Notes: generated by a model not told the origin, from the sequence alone. A DNA stretch of 40,439 bases from Pseudomonadota bacterium (GCA_019352115.1 JABBNW010000012.1:1-40439); one strand, 5' to 3'. Counted from the first letter of the stretch, positions 31,096 to 40,331 are shown. Numbers and translations: made by a program.

Positions 31096-31254
31096 GGCTT
31101 GCCTCGCTCCTCGTTGTGTTTCTCCGCCCGCGCGTGGCGGACCGCCTTCTGGCCGCGCCGTCGGGTGTGCCGATCGGGCCGCGACTCCTAGCCCGGCCGG
31201 CCCGCGCTGTCACGCCGCTTGCGGCGCGCGGCGGGGCGCCCCACATTCGCCGCG

Positions 31255-31917
31255 ATGGCAAAGTCACATAGCGTCAAGGCAAGGGCGGAGAAGACCGGCG
31301 TCGAGAAGGCCCGCGCGGAGACGGCCCCGATGGAAACGGCCTCTGTGGACACAGTGGGCGCGGATGCGTTCCTGACCGGCCAGTTATTGATTGCCATGCC
31401 GGCGATGCAGGACCCGCGCTTCGCCCAGAGTGTGATCTACGTCTGCGCGCACACGGCCGACGGCGCGATGGGGCTCGTCATCAACCGCCCGCTCGCCCGC
31501 CCGAGCTTCGACGAACTGCTCCGCCAGCTGGAGATCGCCCCGGTGCCGCCGGCGCGGCGCATCCGGCTCTGGGCCGGCGGCCCGGTCGACGGCGGGCGCG
31601 GCTTTGTGCTGCACACCGCCGACTGGACCGGGGAGGGCAGCCTGCGGGTGAACGAGGCGCTGGCCCTGACCGCCAGCCTCGATGTGCTGAAAGCGATCGC
31701 CGAGGGCGGCGGCCCGCGCGAGGGGCTGCTGGCGCTCGGCTACGCCGGCTGGGGACCGGGGCAGCTCGACGTGGAGATGCAGCAGAACGCCTGGCTGTCG
31801 GTGCCGGCGGACGAGGCGCTGGTGTTCGCCGCCGAGCACGACAGCAAGTGGCGGCGCGCGCTGGCCAGCCTGCACATCGACCCGCTGGCGCTGTCGTCCT
31901 TCGCCGGCCACGCCTGA
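31255..31917 (+). CDS. yqgE: YqgE/AlgH family protein
   Basis: A 220-aa member of UPF0301 (YqgE/AlgH). The family domain starts at about residue 37 with FLTGQLLIAMPAMQDPRFAQ, then SVIYVCAHTADGAMGLVINRP, LWAGGPVDGGRGFVLH and GYAGWGPGQLDVEM. The first 35 residues are an unusual extension of repeated Lys/Ala/Glu/Thr (VKARAEKTGVEKARAETAPM). The ATG at 31255 is the best placed; a shorter start inside the extension cannot be excluded. The function is unclear; roles in alginate regulation have been proposed for AlgH. Confidence 0.9.
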   Translation: MAKSHSVKARAEKTGVEKARAETAPMETASVDTVGADAFLTGQLLIAMPAMQDPRFAQSVIYVCAHTADGAMGLVINRPLARPSFDELLRQLEIAPVPPARRIRLWAGGPVDGGRGFVLHTADWTGEGSLRVNEALALTASLDVLKAIAEGGGPREGLLALGYAGWGPGQLDVEMQQNAWLSVPADEALVFAAEHDSKWRRALASLHIDPLALSSFAGHA

Positions 31918-31923
31918 GAGTTT

Positions 31924-31948
31924 CTCCCTCCCCCTGGCGGGGAGGGAG
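31924..31948. terminator. Bidirectional hairpin between yqgE and sgaA
   Basis: CTCCCTCCCC pairs perfectly with GGGGAGGGAG around the loop CTGGC. It sits 7 nt past the yqgE stop and 11 nt before the converging sgaA stop. It probably ends both transcripts, although only short T- and A-runs flank it. Confidence 0.65.
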
Positions 31949-31958
31949 TTAGGGACGA

Positions 31959-33149
31959 TCAGCCCGCGAAATACGCCATCGCGGCTTCCACGCCGCCCTT
32001 GCCGTGCGGGACGCCGTTCACCCGCAGCGCCATCTCGATCGCGGCCAGGGTGCCCAGCACCATCGGTTCGTTCAGATCGCCCATATGGCCGATGCGGAAC
32101 ACATGCCCGCTCAACTTGCCGAGCCCGCCGCCCAGGCTGACGTTGTAGCGGGTCCGTGCCGTGCGCCGCAGCGCGTCCGCGTCGTGGCCTTCCGGCATCC
32201 ACACCGCGGTCACGGAATCGGACACCCGCGCGGGGTTGGTGCAGAATAGCTGCGGGCCGTTGTTGCCGGCCCAGACGGCGATCGCACGGCGCACGCCCTC
32301 GGCCAGGCGGTGATGGCGGGCGACGACGCCATCCATCCCTTCCTCCTCCAGCAGGCGCACCGCCTCGCGCAGGCCGTAGAAAGCGTTGATCGGAACGGTG
32401 CCGACGAAACTTTCGTGCGGCTTGCGGGTCAGCATCACCGACCAATCGAAATAATACCGGCCGAGTTTGGCCTTCTTGTGCGCCGCGAACCCCTTGTCGG
32501 ACACCGCGGTGAAGCTCATGCCGGTAGGGTTCATCAACCCCTTCTGGCTGCCGCCTACCACCGCATCGATCCCCCAGTCGTCCATGCGGAACTCCAGGCT
32601 GGCGAGCGAGGAGATGGTATCGACCAGGAACAGCGCCGGATGCTTCGCCGCGTCGATCGCCGCGCGCACTTCGGCGGGCGGGATCATCAGCCCGGTGGCG
32701 GTCTCGTTGTGCACGACGCAGACCGCCTTGATGACGTGGCCGCGGTCGGCTTCCAGCGCCTCGCGGATGCGCGGCATTTCCACGCCGTGGCGCCAGTCGG
32801 CGGCGACCGTCTGCACCTCCACCCCGTGCGCGGCGGCCATCTTGCCCCATTCTTCCGAGAAATAGCCTGATTCCACCACCAGGATCGTCTCGCCCGGCGA
32901 CAGCAGGTTGGTGAGAGTCGCTTCCCAGGCGGCGTGGCCGGAGCCGGTGTACATGAACAGGTGATGCTTCGTGCCCACCACCCGCTTGATGCCGGCGAAC
33001 ACGTCCCGATAGATCGGCATGAAGTCCGGATCGTTGAAATCGAGCGTCGGCCGGTCGATCGCGCGCAGGATCGAGTCCGGGATGTTCGTCGGTCCCGGAT
33101 TGGCGAAGAAATGCCGGCCCCGCAGGGTCTTCGGCGTGGGGTTGTCCAT
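31959..33149 (-). CDS. sgaA: Serine-glyoxylate aminotransferase
   Basis: A 396-aa class V PLP-dependent aminotransferase. The PLP lysine is K203 in GGSQKGLMNPTG. Typical family stretches are RHFFANPGPTNIPD, the MYTGSGHAAWEAT loop that binds the cofactor phosphate, VDTISSLASLEF and GHMGDLNEPMVLG. It converts serine and glyoxylate to hydroxypyruvate and glycine, a central step of the serine cycle and of photorespiratory-type glyoxylate use. The neighbours here do not include other serine-cycle genes. It lies 36 nt after guaA on the same strand. Confidence 0.92.
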   Translation of the reverse strand: MDNPTPKTLRGRHFFANPGPTNIPDSILRAIDRPTLDFNDPDFMPIYRDVFAGIKRVVGTKHHLFMYTGSGHAAWEATLTNLLSPGETILVVESGYFSEEWGKMAAAHGVEVQTVAADWRHGVEMPRIREALEADRGHVIKAVCVVHNETATGLMIPPAEVRAAIDAAKHPALFLVDTISSLASLEFRMDDWGIDAVVGGSQKGLMNPTGMSFTAVSDKGFAAHKKAKLGRYYFDWSVMLTRKPHESFVGTVPINAFYGLREAVRLLEEEGMDGVVARHHRLAEGVRRAIAVWAGNNGPQLFCTNPARVSDSVTAVWMPEGHDADALRRTARTRYNVSLGGGLGKLSGHVFRIGHMGDLNEPMVLGTLAAIEMALRVNGVPHGKGGVEAAMAYFAG

Positions 33150-33185
33150 GCGCGGTGTTCCTTCTCGCTTATTCCAGCTCGCCGG

Positions 33186-34757
33186 CTATTCCCACTCGAT
33201 GGTGCCGGGCGGCTTGCTGGTGATGTCGTAGGTCACGCGGTTGATCCCGCGCACTTCGTTCACGATGCGCCCGGCCACCCGGGAGAGGAACCCGGGGTCG
33301 AACGGGAAGACGTCGGCCGTCATCCCGTCGGAGCTGGTGACGGCGCGCAGCGCGCAGGCGTGGTCGTAGGTGCGGCCGTCGCCCATCACGCCCACGGTGC
33401 GCACAGGCAGCAGCACTGCGAAGGCCTGCCAGATCGCGTCGTACAGGCCGGCGGCGCGGATCTCCTCCAGGAAGATCGCATCTGCGCGGCGCAGCAACAC
33501 CAGCCGCTCGCGCGTGATCGGGCCGGGGATGCGGATCGCGAGGCCCGGCCCGGGGAACGGGTGCCGCCCGACGATGCTGTCCGGCAGACCGAGGGTGCGG
33601 CCCAATGCGCGCACCTCGTCCTTGAACAGTTCGCGCAGCGGCTCGACCAGCTGCATGCGCATCCGTTCCGGCAGGCCACCCACGTTGTGGTGCGACTTGA
33701 TCGTGGCCGACGGGCCGCCGCGCGGGGCGACCGATTCGATCACGTCCGGATAGAGCGTGCCCTGGGCGAGGAAATCCGCCCCGCCCAGCTTTGCCGCTTC
33801 TTCCTCGAACACCTCGATGAACAGGCGGCCGATCGTCTTGCGCTTGGTCTCCGGGTCGGTCACGCCGTCGAGCGCGTCCAGGAACAGATCGGCCGCGTTG
33901 CGGTGCACCAGGCGAATGTTGAAGCGATCTCGGAACGTCGCCACCACCTCCGCCGCCTCGCCTTCGCGCAGCAGGCCGTGGTCGACAAAGATGCACGCCA
34001 ACTGGTCGCCGATCGCCTCGTGGATCAGCACCGCGGCGACCGAACTGTCCACCCCGCCCGACAGGCCGCAGATCACCCGCCCGGTGCCCACCTGGGCGCG
34101 GATGCGCGCCAACTCCGTGGTGCGGAAATTCGCCATCGTCCAGGTGCCGGCCAGGCCGGCGACGTGGTGGACGAAATTGCGCAGCAGGGCGGCGCCGTGC
34201 GGGGTGTGCACGACCTCGGGGTGGAATTGCACGCCGTAGAAGCGGCGGGTGTCGTCGGCGATGGCGGCGAACGGCGCGCCCTCGGTGGCGGCGACGGCGC
34301 GGAACCCGGGCGGCAGGCGGGTCACCCGGTCGCCGTGGCTCATCCACACCTGCTCGCGCGCGCCGGTCGGCCAGACGCCGGCGAACAGGGCGCAGTCCTC
34401 GGTCACGGTGATCTCGGCGCGGCCGAATTCGCGATGGTCGTGGGTGTCCACCGCGCCGCCCAACTGGTGACACAGCAGTTGCTCGCCGTAGCAGATGCCC
34501 AGGATGGGGACGCCGAGGCTGAAAATCCCCTCCGGCGCCAGCGGCGCGCCGGGCTCGTGGACCGAGGCCGGGCCGCCGGACAGAATGAGCGCTCCGGGCT
34601 TCCAGGCGGCGATCCGGGCGGGATCGGCGTGATGCGGCCAGATCTCCGAATACACCCCCGCCTCGCGCAGCCGCCGCGCGATGAGCTGGGTCACCTGGGA
34701 GCCGAAATCGAGGATCAGGGCGCGCTGGGAAGCCGCGTCCGGGACGGTGTCGGGCAT
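33186..34757 (-). CDS. guaA: GMP synthase (glutamine-hydrolysing)
   Basis: A 523-aa bifunctional enzyme that aminates XMP to GMP, the last step of guanine nucleotide synthesis. The N-terminal glutamine amidotransferase domain has the catalytic triad C89 in [10 protein letters not shown]179 and E181 in [10 protein letters not shown]. The ATP-pyrophosphatase domain begins with the P-loop SGGVDSS (233-239). The C-terminal dimerisation domain ends [14 protein letters not shown], as expected. ATG 34757 gives the usual length; an earlier frame would add 20 unlikely residues. No strong ribosome site is seen. Confidence 0.97.
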   Translation of the reverse strand: MPDTVPDAASQRALILDFGSQVTQLIARRLREAGVYSEIWPHHADPARIAAWKPGALILSGGPASVHEPGAPLAPEGIFSLGVPILGICYGEQLLCHQLGGAVDTHDHREFGRAEITVTEDCALFAGVWPTGAREQVWMSHGDRVTRLPPGFRAVAATEGAPFAAIADDTRRFYGVQFHPEVVHTPHGAALLRNFVHHVAGLAGTWTMANFRTTELARIRAQVGTGRVICGLSGGVDSSVAAVLIHEAIGDQLACIFVDHGLLREGEAAEVVATFRDRFNIRLVHRNAADLFLDALDGVTDPETKRKTIGRLFIEVFEEEAAKLGGADFLAQGTLYPDVIESVAPRGGPSATIKSHHNVGGLPERMRMQLVEPLRELFKDEVRALGRTLGLPDSIVGRHPFPGPGLAIRIPGPITRERLVLLRRADAIFLEEIRAAGLYDAIWQAFAVLLPVRTVGVMGDGRTYDHACALRAVTSSDGMTADVFPFDPGFLSRVAGRIVNEVRGINRVTYDITSKPPGTIEWE

Positions 34758-34891
34758 GGTGGGGGAACCGGATGTCACGGGCCCCGGGCACGTGGCACGC
34801 GGACCCTGGGTTGGCAAGGGGCGGCCCCGCCCTTGCCGTGCCCCCCGCCCTCCCGTTGAATGCCCCCGACAGCAAAGCGGGAGGCAAGGTC

Positions 34892-35653
34892 ATGGGTAAA
34901 CTGGATGGCAAGATCGCCTGGGTCACCGGCGCGGGCAGCGGGATCGGCGAGGCCGCCGCCTTGGCGCTCGCCGCGGAGGGCGCGGCCATCGTGCTCACCG
35001 GCCGCCGTCGCGCGCCGCTGGAAGCCGTTGCCGCCCGGATCGCGGCCGCCGGGGGCACCGCGCATGTGCAGCCCGCCGACCTGATGCGCGCGGCCGAGGT
35101 GAAGCAGGTCGGCGCCTTCATCGGGGCGACGCTCGGCCGGCTCGATATCCTGGTGAACAACGCCGGGCTCAACATCGTCGAACGGCACTGGGCGCAGCTC
35201 ACGCCGGAGGGGATCGACGAGGTCGTGGGCGGCAACCTGAATGCGCCGCTCTATTGCGTGCTCGTCGCGCTGCCCTTGATGCGGGCACGGAAGGACGGGG
35301 TGATCATCCATACCGCATCGATGGCTGGGCGCTTCATCGGCGGATTCTCCGGCCCGATCTACACCGCCGCCAAGCACGGCCTGGTCGCCGCCAGCCACAC
35401 GATCAACATGGAGGAATGCGTGCACGGCATCCGCTCCACCGTGATGCTGCCCGGCGAAGTCGCCACGCCCATCCTGGACAAGCGCCCGAACCCGGTCAGC
35501 GCCGAGGACCGCGCGCGCATGGTCCAGCCGGAGGATTGCGGCGACCTGGTCCGCTACATCGCGACCCTGCCGCCGCACGTGGTCATCAACGAGGTGATGA
35601 TCGCGCCCACCTGGAACCGCACCTACGTCGCCAATCTGCAACGCAAGCTGTAA
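34892..35653 (+). CDS. Short-chain dehydrogenase/reductase
   Basis: A 253-aa SDR oxidoreductase: NAD(P) motif TGAGSGIG (12-19), RRR after strand two favouring NADP, NNAGLN, and catalytic S143, Y157 and K161. The substrate is unknown. A GGGAGG lies seven bases before ATG 34892. It heads a three-gene operon with a D-2-hydroxyacid dehydrogenase (18 nt later) and a CMD-domain protein, implying oxidation and reduction of a small hydroxy acid or alcohol. It is divergent from guaA over 134 bp. Confidence 0.88.
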   Translation: MGKLDGKIAWVTGAGSGIGEAAALALAAEGAAIVLTGRRRAPLEAVAARIAAAGGTAHVQPADLMRAAEVKQVGAFIGATLGRLDILVNNAGLNIVERHWAQLTPEGIDEVVGGNLNAPLYCVLVALPLMRARKDGVIIHTASMAGRFIGGFSGPIYTAAKHGLVAASHTINMEECVHGIRSTVMLPGEVATPILDKRPNPVSAEDRARMVQPEDCGDLVRYIATLPPHVVINEVMIAPTWNRTYVANLQRKL

Positions 35654-35671
35654 CGAAGGACGTCCGCCGCC

Positions 35672-36652
35672 ATGGCCACCAACCGCAAGCTCGTGCTCGT
35701 GCCGCACACCATGGGCCGCGCCGGCACCGACCTGTTGTCGGCGCGCGACGATATCGAGATGAAGGTGTATCCCGCCGACATCACCCAGGCCGCGCTGCTG
35801 CCGCTGCTGGGCGAGACCGCGGGCATCGCGCTGTCGGGCACGCCGTACCGGCAGAAGGAGCTGGACGCCTCGCCGGCGATCGAAGTAGTGGCGCGCATCG
35901 GCGTCGGCTTCGACGCGGTGGAGGTGCCGGCGCTGACTGCGCGCCGCGTGCCGCTGATGACAGCGGGCACGTCCAATTCCACTTCGGTCGCCGAGCACGC
36001 GCTCTATCTCATCATGACGCTCGCCAAGCGCGGACCGGCGATGGACGCGCTGGTGCGCGGCGGGCGCTGGACGGACCGCCACGACGCGTTGCCGACGGAG
36101 ATTGCCGGCAAGACGGTGCTGATCGTGGGGTTCGGGCGCATCGGCACTCGTTCCGCCAGGCGCTGCGCGGCGATGGAGATGAACGTGCTGGTCCACGATC
36201 CGTATGTCGCCCCCGACATCATCCGCGATGCCGGGTATGAGCCGGTGGCCGATCTCGACACCGACCTGGCGCGCGCCGATTTCGTCTCCGTCCATTGCCC
36301 GAAGAACGCCGAGACGGTGGGGATGTTCAACGCCGCGCGGCTGGCCCGGATGCCGCGCGGGGCGGCGATCGTGAACACCGCGCGCGGCGGGATCGTCGAT
36401 GAGGCGGCGCTGGCCGCGGCGCTGCGCTCCGGCCATCTGTCCGGTGCGGGACTCGACGTGCTGGCGGAGGAACCGACGCCGATGGACAATCCGCTGCTTG
36501 CCCTGCCGCAGGTGATCGTCTCGCCGCACATGGCCGGCGTCACCACCGAGTCGGTCGCCGGCATGGCGCGCACCACGGCGGAGAACATCCTGTCCGTGCT
36601 GGACGGCCATCCGATCCGCGCGCATGCCGTGAACCCGGAGGTCTTCAACTGA
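35672..36652 (+). CDS. D-isomer-specific 2-hydroxyacid dehydrogenase
   Basis: A 326-aa NAD(P)-dependent dehydrogenase of the D-3-phosphoglycerate/glyoxylate reductase family. It has the Rossmann motif VGFGRIGTRSARR and catalytic R238 (NTARGG), E267 (AEEPTP) and H286 (SPHMAGV). There is no C-terminal ACT domain, so it is not a regulated SerA. The substrate may be hydroxypyruvate, glyoxylate or a sugar acid. sgaA (which makes hydroxypyruvate) lies 2.5 kb away, divergent, so a link is possible but unproven. It overlaps the next gene by one base (TGATG). Confidence 0.9.
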   Translation: MATNRKLVLVPHTMGRAGTDLLSARDDIEMKVYPADITQAALLPLLGETAGIALSGTPYRQKELDASPAIEVVARIGVGFDAVEVPALTARRVPLMTAGTSNSTSVAEHALYLIMTLAKRGPAMDALVRGGRWTDRHDALPTEIAGKTVLIVGFGRIGTRSARRCAAMEMNVLVHDPYVAPDIIRDAGYEPVADLDTDLARADFVSVHCPKNAETVGMFNAARLARMPRGAAIVNTARGGIVDEAALAAALRSGHLSGAGLDVLAEEPTPMDNPLLALPQVIVSPHMAGVTTESVAGMARTTAENILSVLDGHPIRAHAVNPEVFN

Positions 36653-37227
36653 TGCCCCAGCCCAAGCATATCTCCCGCCTCGGCGTGCCGGATCCGGCCA
36701 CCCTGGACGACGACCTCAAGGCGATCTGGCAGAAATGCGAGGAGAAGCTGGGGTTCGTGCCGGCGGTGTTCAGCGCCTACAGCCTGAAGCCGCAGCGGCT
36801 GCGGAATTTCATGGCGATGTACAACGAGATCATGCTGGCCCCGTCGAACCTTTCCAAGCTGGAACGCGAGATGGTGGCGGTGGTCGTCTCCTCGGCCAAC
36901 CGCTGCTACTACTGCCTGGTCGCGCACGGGGCCGCGGTGCGCCAGTTGTCGAACGACCCCGAACTGGGGGAGATGATGGCGCTGAACTACCGGGTGGCGC
37001 GGCTCGACACGCGCCAGCGGGCCATGCTCGATTTCGCGTGGAAGATGACGACAACGCCGTGGCTGATCGAGAACACCGATCGCGACGGGTTGCGCGCGGA
37101 GGGATTGTCCGAACAGGACATCTTCGACCTTTCCGAAACCATCGCTTTCTTCAACCTGTCGAACCGCATGGCCTCGGCGACCGACATGATGCCGAACCCG
37201 GAGTATCATCGGGCGGCGCGCGGTTAG
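36652..37227 (+). CDS. Peroxidase-related CMD-domain protein
   Basis: A 191-aa protein with an AhpD-like (carboxymuconolactone decarboxylase) domain. The redox motif is RCYYCLVAH with C85, C88 and H92, and E72 upstream completes the AhpD-type proton relay. It belongs to the 'uncharacterised peroxidase-related enzyme' branch, seen in catabolic operons, possibly protecting against or acting in peroxide chemistry. It is last in the SDR/2-hydroxyacid dehydrogenase operon, and its start overlaps the previous stop by one base. Its stop codon is the first base of a repeated hairpin. Confidence 0.88.
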   Translation: MPQPKHISRLGVPDPATLDDDLKAIWQKCEEKLGFVPAVFSAYSLKPQRLRNFMAMYNEIMLAPSNLSKLEREMVAVVVSSANRCYYCLVAHGAAVRQLSNDPELGEMMALNYRVARLDTRQRAMLDFAWKMTTTPWLIENTDRDGLRAEGLSEQDIFDLSETIAFFNLSNRMASATDMMPNPEYHRAARG

Positions 37228-37261
37228 TGTCCTGCCCCTGAAATGCCTTCCCATTTCAGGG
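37227..37261. repeat. First (degenerate) copy of a hairpin repeat
   Basis: It begins in the CMD gene stop codon. The 19-base left arm starting GTGTCCTGCCCC is identical to that of the second copy 64 bp downstream. The right arm matches only for 10 bases (CATTTCAGGG) before diverging. It can form a shorter stem and may terminate the CMD-operon transcript. Confidence 0.75.
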
Positions 37262-37290
37262 ACCAGCAGGCCACTGAAAACAAAGAGCTG

Positions 37291-37334
37291 GTGTCCTGCC
37301 CCTGAAATGCCTTGCCATTTCAGGGGCAGGACAC
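37291..37334. terminator. Second copy: perfect 19-bp hairpin, bidirectional
   Basis: The left arm (37291-37309, GTGTCCTGCCCCTGAAATG) pairs perfectly with 37316-37334 across a 6-nt loop. It abuts the stop codon of the converging TlpA-like gene, so it can serve both strands. There is no long T-run. Together with the first copy it looks like a duplicated dispersed palindrome. Confidence 0.75.
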
Positions 37335-37880
37335 CTAGCCGCCTATCAGCGCCTTCACCCGCGCGAGGCTGGCGGGCGCGTCCCAATCCTGACCGCCTTC
37401 GATCCAGCCGGCCTCCGCGCCCGTTGGGGTGACGAGGTAGGTCGTGGGCACGCCGCGCACGTGCAGTGCTTCCAGTACGGCCCCATCGGGGTCGAGCAAC
37501 ACCGGCAGGGCGGTGATGTGGTGCGTCGCATAGAAGCGCTGCACCACCTTGGCCCCGCCGAGGTCGGACGACAGCGCCAGCACCGCGATGCGGCTGCCCC
37601 GCAGCGCCGCCGCCGCGCGGTCGAGCGAGGGCAGTTCCGCCACGCAGGGCGCGCACCAGGTTGCCCAGAGGTTCAGGACCACGCCCCGCCCTCGGTATTC
37701 CGCCAGGGTGTGCACGCGCCCGGCGGCATCGCGGAAGCGCAGCGGCGGCAGCGGCTTCGGCGGCGCCAGCACGTGCAGGTCGGGCAGGCCCGCCGGCTCG
37801 GCGGCGCGCGGTTTGCGCGGGACCAGCCCCGCGGCTAGGGTCCCGCCGGCCAGGACCGCGCGTCGGGTCAGTGTCTGCAT
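37335..37880 (-). CDS. TlpA-like periplasmic thioredoxin
   Basis: A 181-aa exported thiol-disulfide oxidoreductase. A twin-arginine-like signal ([15 protein letters not shown]) is followed by a thioredoxin fold with WCAPC (C76, C79) and a conserved Pro in [10 protein letters not shown]. TlpA/ResA relatives keep cysteines reduced for cytochrome c or oxidase maturation; no cytochrome genes are in the window. The gene is divergent from argH across 15 bp, an arrangement common in related species. Confidence 0.9.
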   Translation of the reverse strand: MQTLTRRAVLAGGTLAAGLVPRKPRAAEPAGLPDLHVLAPPKPLPPLRFRDAAGRVHTLAEYRGRGVVLNLWATWCAPCVAELPSLDRAAAALRGSRIAVLALSSDLGGAKVVQRFYATHHITALPVLLDPDGAVLEALHVRGVPTTYLVTPTGAEAGWIEGGQDWDAPASLARVKALIGG

Positions 37881-37895
37881 GGAAGAACGCCTCCG

Positions 37896-39311
37896 GTGAA
37901 CGATACGCAGGATCGTCCGGGCCCCGCGCCCGCCGCCAATCCGCAATGGGGCGGGCGCTTCGCCGCCGGCCCGGCCGCGGTGATGCGCGAGATCAATGCC
38001 TCGATCGGCTTCGACCGCAAGCTCTGGCGGCAGGATATCGCGGGGTCGCGCGCGCACGCGGCGATGCTGGCGCGGACCGGCATCATCGCCGCGGCCGATG
38101 CGGATGCGATCGCCGGCGGGCTCGATGCGATCGCCGCCGAGATCGAGGCCGGGCGCTTCGCCTTCGACGAGGCGCTGGAAGACATCCACATGAACATCGA
38201 GGCGCGGCTGGCCCTGCGCATCGGCGAGGCCGGCAAGCGCCTGCACACCGCGCGCAGCCGCAACGACCAGGTGGCGACCGATTTCCGCCTGTGGGTGCGC
38301 GACGCGATCGACGGCCTGACGGCGCAGGTCACCGACGTGATGCGCGCGTTTGCCGCCCGGGCAGCGGAGCACGCGGCCGACCCGATGCCGGGGTTCACGC
38401 ATCTGCAGACCGCGCAGCCGGTGACCTTCGGGCACCATCTGCTCGCCTATGTGGAGATGCTGGCCCGCGACCGCGGGCGGCTGGACGATTGCCGGCGGCG
38501 GTTGAACGAATCGCCCCTTGGTGCGGCGGCGCTGGCCGGCACGTCGTTCCCGATCGACCGCGACATGACCGCCACGGCGTTGGGGTTCGACCGGCCCGCG
38601 GCCAATTCGCTCGATGCGGTATCCGATCGGGATTTTGCGCTCGAATTTCTGGCCGCGGCGGCGATCTCGGCGATGCACCTATCGCGCTTCGCCGAGGAGG
38701 TGGTGATCTGGTGCAGCGCGCCCTACCGCTTCATCCGCCTGTCGGACGCCTTCACCACCGGCAGTTCCATCATGCCGCAGAAGCGCAATCCGGACGCGGC
38801 GGAACTGGTGCGGGCGAAGACCGGGCGCATCACCGGGGCGCTGGTCGGCCTGCTCACGGTGATGAAGGGCCTGCCGCTCGCCTACGCGAAGGACATGCAG
38901 GAGGACAAGGAGGGCGTGTTCGACGCCGCTGCCGCCTGGGCGCTGGCCTTGGCCGCGACGGCGGGGATGGTGCGCGACCTGACGGCGGATACGGCGCGGA
39001 TGCGGGCGCTGGCCGGATCGGGCTTCGCCACCGCGACCGATCTGGCGGACTGGCTGGTGCGGGTCCTGCACCTGCCGTTCCGCGATGCGCACCATGTGAC
39101 CGGGCGGATCGTGGCGTTGGCGGAGGCCAAGGGGGTCGATCTCGCCGGGCTCTCGCTGGCGGACATGCAGGAGGTCGAACCACGCATCACGGCCGCGGTG
39201 TTCGCGGTGCTGTCGGTGGAGGCGTCGGTGGCGTCGCGCATCAGCTTCGGCGGCACCGCGCCCGCGAATGTGGCCGCCGCGGCGGCGCGCTGGATCGCGG
39301 CACTGGCATGA
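37896..39311 (+). CDS. argH: Argininosuccinate lyase
   Basis: A 471-aa enzyme of the fumarase/aspartase superfamily that splits argininosuccinate into arginine and fumarate. Family marks are WGGRF, the [14 protein letters not shown] segment and the signature [12 protein letters not shown] at about 289-300, which holds the catalytic serine loop. The GTG start sits 15 nt from the divergent tlpA-like start. The lptM gene overlaps its stop by ATGA. Confidence 0.97.
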   Translation: MNDTQDRPGPAPAANPQWGGRFAAGPAAVMREINASIGFDRKLWRQDIAGSRAHAAMLARTGIIAAADADAIAGGLDAIAAEIEAGRFAFDEALEDIHMNIEARLALRIGEAGKRLHTARSRNDQVATDFRLWVRDAIDGLTAQVTDVMRAFAARAAEHAADPMPGFTHLQTAQPVTFGHHLLAYVEMLARDRGRLDDCRRRLNESPLGAAALAGTSFPIDRDMTATALGFDRPAANSLDAVSDRDFALEFLAAAAISAMHLSRFAEEVVIWCSAPYRFIRLSDAFTTGSSIMPQKRNPDAAELVRAKTGRITGALVGLLTVMKGLPLAYAKDMQEDKEGVFDAAAAWALALAATAGMVRDLTADTARMRALAGSGFATATDLADWLVRVLHLPFRDAHHVTGRIVALAEAKGVDLAGLSLADMQEVEPRITAAVFAVLSVEASVASRISFGGTAPANVAAAAARWIAALA

Positions 39312-39439
39312 GGGCGACCTTGCTGCTCGCCGGGCTGCTCGCGGCGCTGGCGCTGGCGGGATGCGGGAAGAAGGGGCCGCCGTCGCCGCCGGGGCCGCCC
39401 AGCCAGGTGACGTGGCCGCGGAGTTACCCGACGCATTGA
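39308..39439 (+). CDS. lptM: LptM-like small lipoprotein
   Basis: A 43-aa lipoprotein. A signal helix [19 protein letters not shown] carries the lipobox LAGC with Cys19, followed by GKKGPP, exactly the pattern of LptM (YifL). A Pro-rich tail ends SYPTH. LptM supports assembly of the LptD/E lipopolysaccharide translocon in the outer membrane. ATGA overlap with argH is the usual genomic setting. The gene is too short for many automatic callers. Confidence 0.9.
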   Translation: MRATLLLAGLLAALALAGCGKKGPPSPPGPPSQVTWPRSYPTH

Positions 39440-39454
39440 GGGGATACCGGGGGC

Positions 39455-39483
39455 TGGACACAGTAAGGATTATTCCTTACATT
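39455..39483 (+). promoter_or_regulatory. prlF-yhaV promoter with dyad operator
   Basis: TGGACA (39455-39460) and TACATT (39478-39483) form a promoter with a 17-bp spacer. The spacer holds the dyad GTAAGGA-TTAT-TCCTTAC (39463-39480), AT-rich against a GC-rich background. PrlF-type antitoxins autorepress from such dyads. Confidence 0.65.
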
Positions 39484-39504
39484 AATCGGGCGAGGAGCAA
39501 TCCC

Positions 39505-39831
39505 ATGTCCGTAATCGAAGAGGTCTGCACGATTACCGCGAAAGGCCAGACCACCGTGCCCAAGGCGATCCGCCGGGCGCTCGGCATCGGCTATGGCGGG
39601 CGCATCGCCTTCCGGGTGGAGGACGGCACGGTCAGCCTCCATGCCGTGCCGCCGGCGGACGAGGTGGACCCGGCGCTCGCGCCGTTTCTGGCCCTTCTTG
39701 CGCGCAGCCTCGCCGTCCAGCCGGAGGCGCTGGCCGGGCTCACGCCGGCGCTGGCAGCGCGGGTGGTGGCGGCGACCGAGGGGGTGGCGGCGGATCCGGA
39801 TGCGCCGATCGAGGGCGACGTGGCGCTGTAG
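39505..39831 (+). CDS. prlF: PrlF (SohA)-family antitoxin
   Basis: A 108-aa protein. The N-terminal swapped-hairpin AbrB/SpoVT-type DNA-binding domain is VCTITAKGQTTVPKAIRRAL followed by GIGYGGRIAFRVEDG. The C-terminal half, rich in Ala/Leu/Pro, would bind and block the YhaV toxin. A GAGGAG lies about seven bases before ATG 39505, which begins at the conserved domain. It lies upstream of yhaV with a 7-nt gap, the standard order. Confidence 0.88.
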   Translation: MSVIEEVCTITAKGQTTVPKAIRRALGIGYGGRIAFRVEDGTVSLHAVPPADEVDPALAPFLALLARSLAVQPEALAGLTPALAARVVAATEGVAADPDAPIEGDVAL

Positions 39832-39838
39832 CCCGGCC

Positions 39839-40327
39839 GTGCTGGAACGCCAGGGTTGGCACCTGTTCGCGCATCCGCTGTTGCTCGATCAACTCGATCG
39901 GCTGATCGCCGCGGCGGAACGTGCCCGACGCGCGGACCCGGAGGGTTGGCGCGGCAACGCCAACGTCCGGCTGCTGGCCAATCTGCGCGACCTGATGTTC
40001 GACCGCGTACCGCGCGACCCGCTGGGTCCGGCGTTCCGCCAGGGCAACACCCTTGGGCCGGCGCACCGGCATTGGTTTCGCGCGAAGTTCGGCGGCAACC
40101 GGTTCCGGCTGTTCTTCCGGGCCGATTCCGGGGCGCGGATTGTCGTCTATGCGTGGGTGAACGATCGCGACAGCCTGCGCAAGGCCGGGGCCGCAACCGA
40201 TCCCTATGCGGTGTTCGCCCGCATGCTGGGCCAGGGCAATCCGCCTGACGACTGGGCCGGTCTGCTGTCGGCGGCGCGGGAGGCGGAGGCGGTGCGGCGC
40301 TTCGGGAGCGGGGCGGAAGGAGGCTGA
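39839..40327 (+). CDS. yhaV: YhaV-family ribonuclease toxin
   Basis: A 162-aa RelE-superfamily toxin of the YhaV family. Conserved stretches include GWHLFAHPLLLDQLDRLI, FRQGNTLGPAHRHWFRAKF, GNRFRLFFRADS, VVYAWVNDRDSLRKAG and the C-terminal VFARMLGQGNPPDDW. YhaV is a ribosome-associated RNase inhibited by PrlF. The GTG start is used because the conserved region begins right after it. It looks intact. The pair sits after argH-lptM, where lysA is often found in related genomes. Confidence 0.92.
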   Translation: MLERQGWHLFAHPLLLDQLDRLIAAAERARRADPEGWRGNANVRLLANLRDLMFDRVPRDPLGPAFRQGNTLGPAHRHWFRAKFGGNRFRLFFRADSGARIVVYAWVNDRDSLRKAGAATDPYAVFARMLGQGNPPDDWAGLLSAAREAEAVRRFGSGAEGG

Positions 40328-40331
40328 CGGG

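Noticed and set aside
32934-34859. 641-codon plus-strand frame opposite guaA
   Set aside because: It is an antisense shadow of guaA, rich in Arg/Gly/His, without homology signs.
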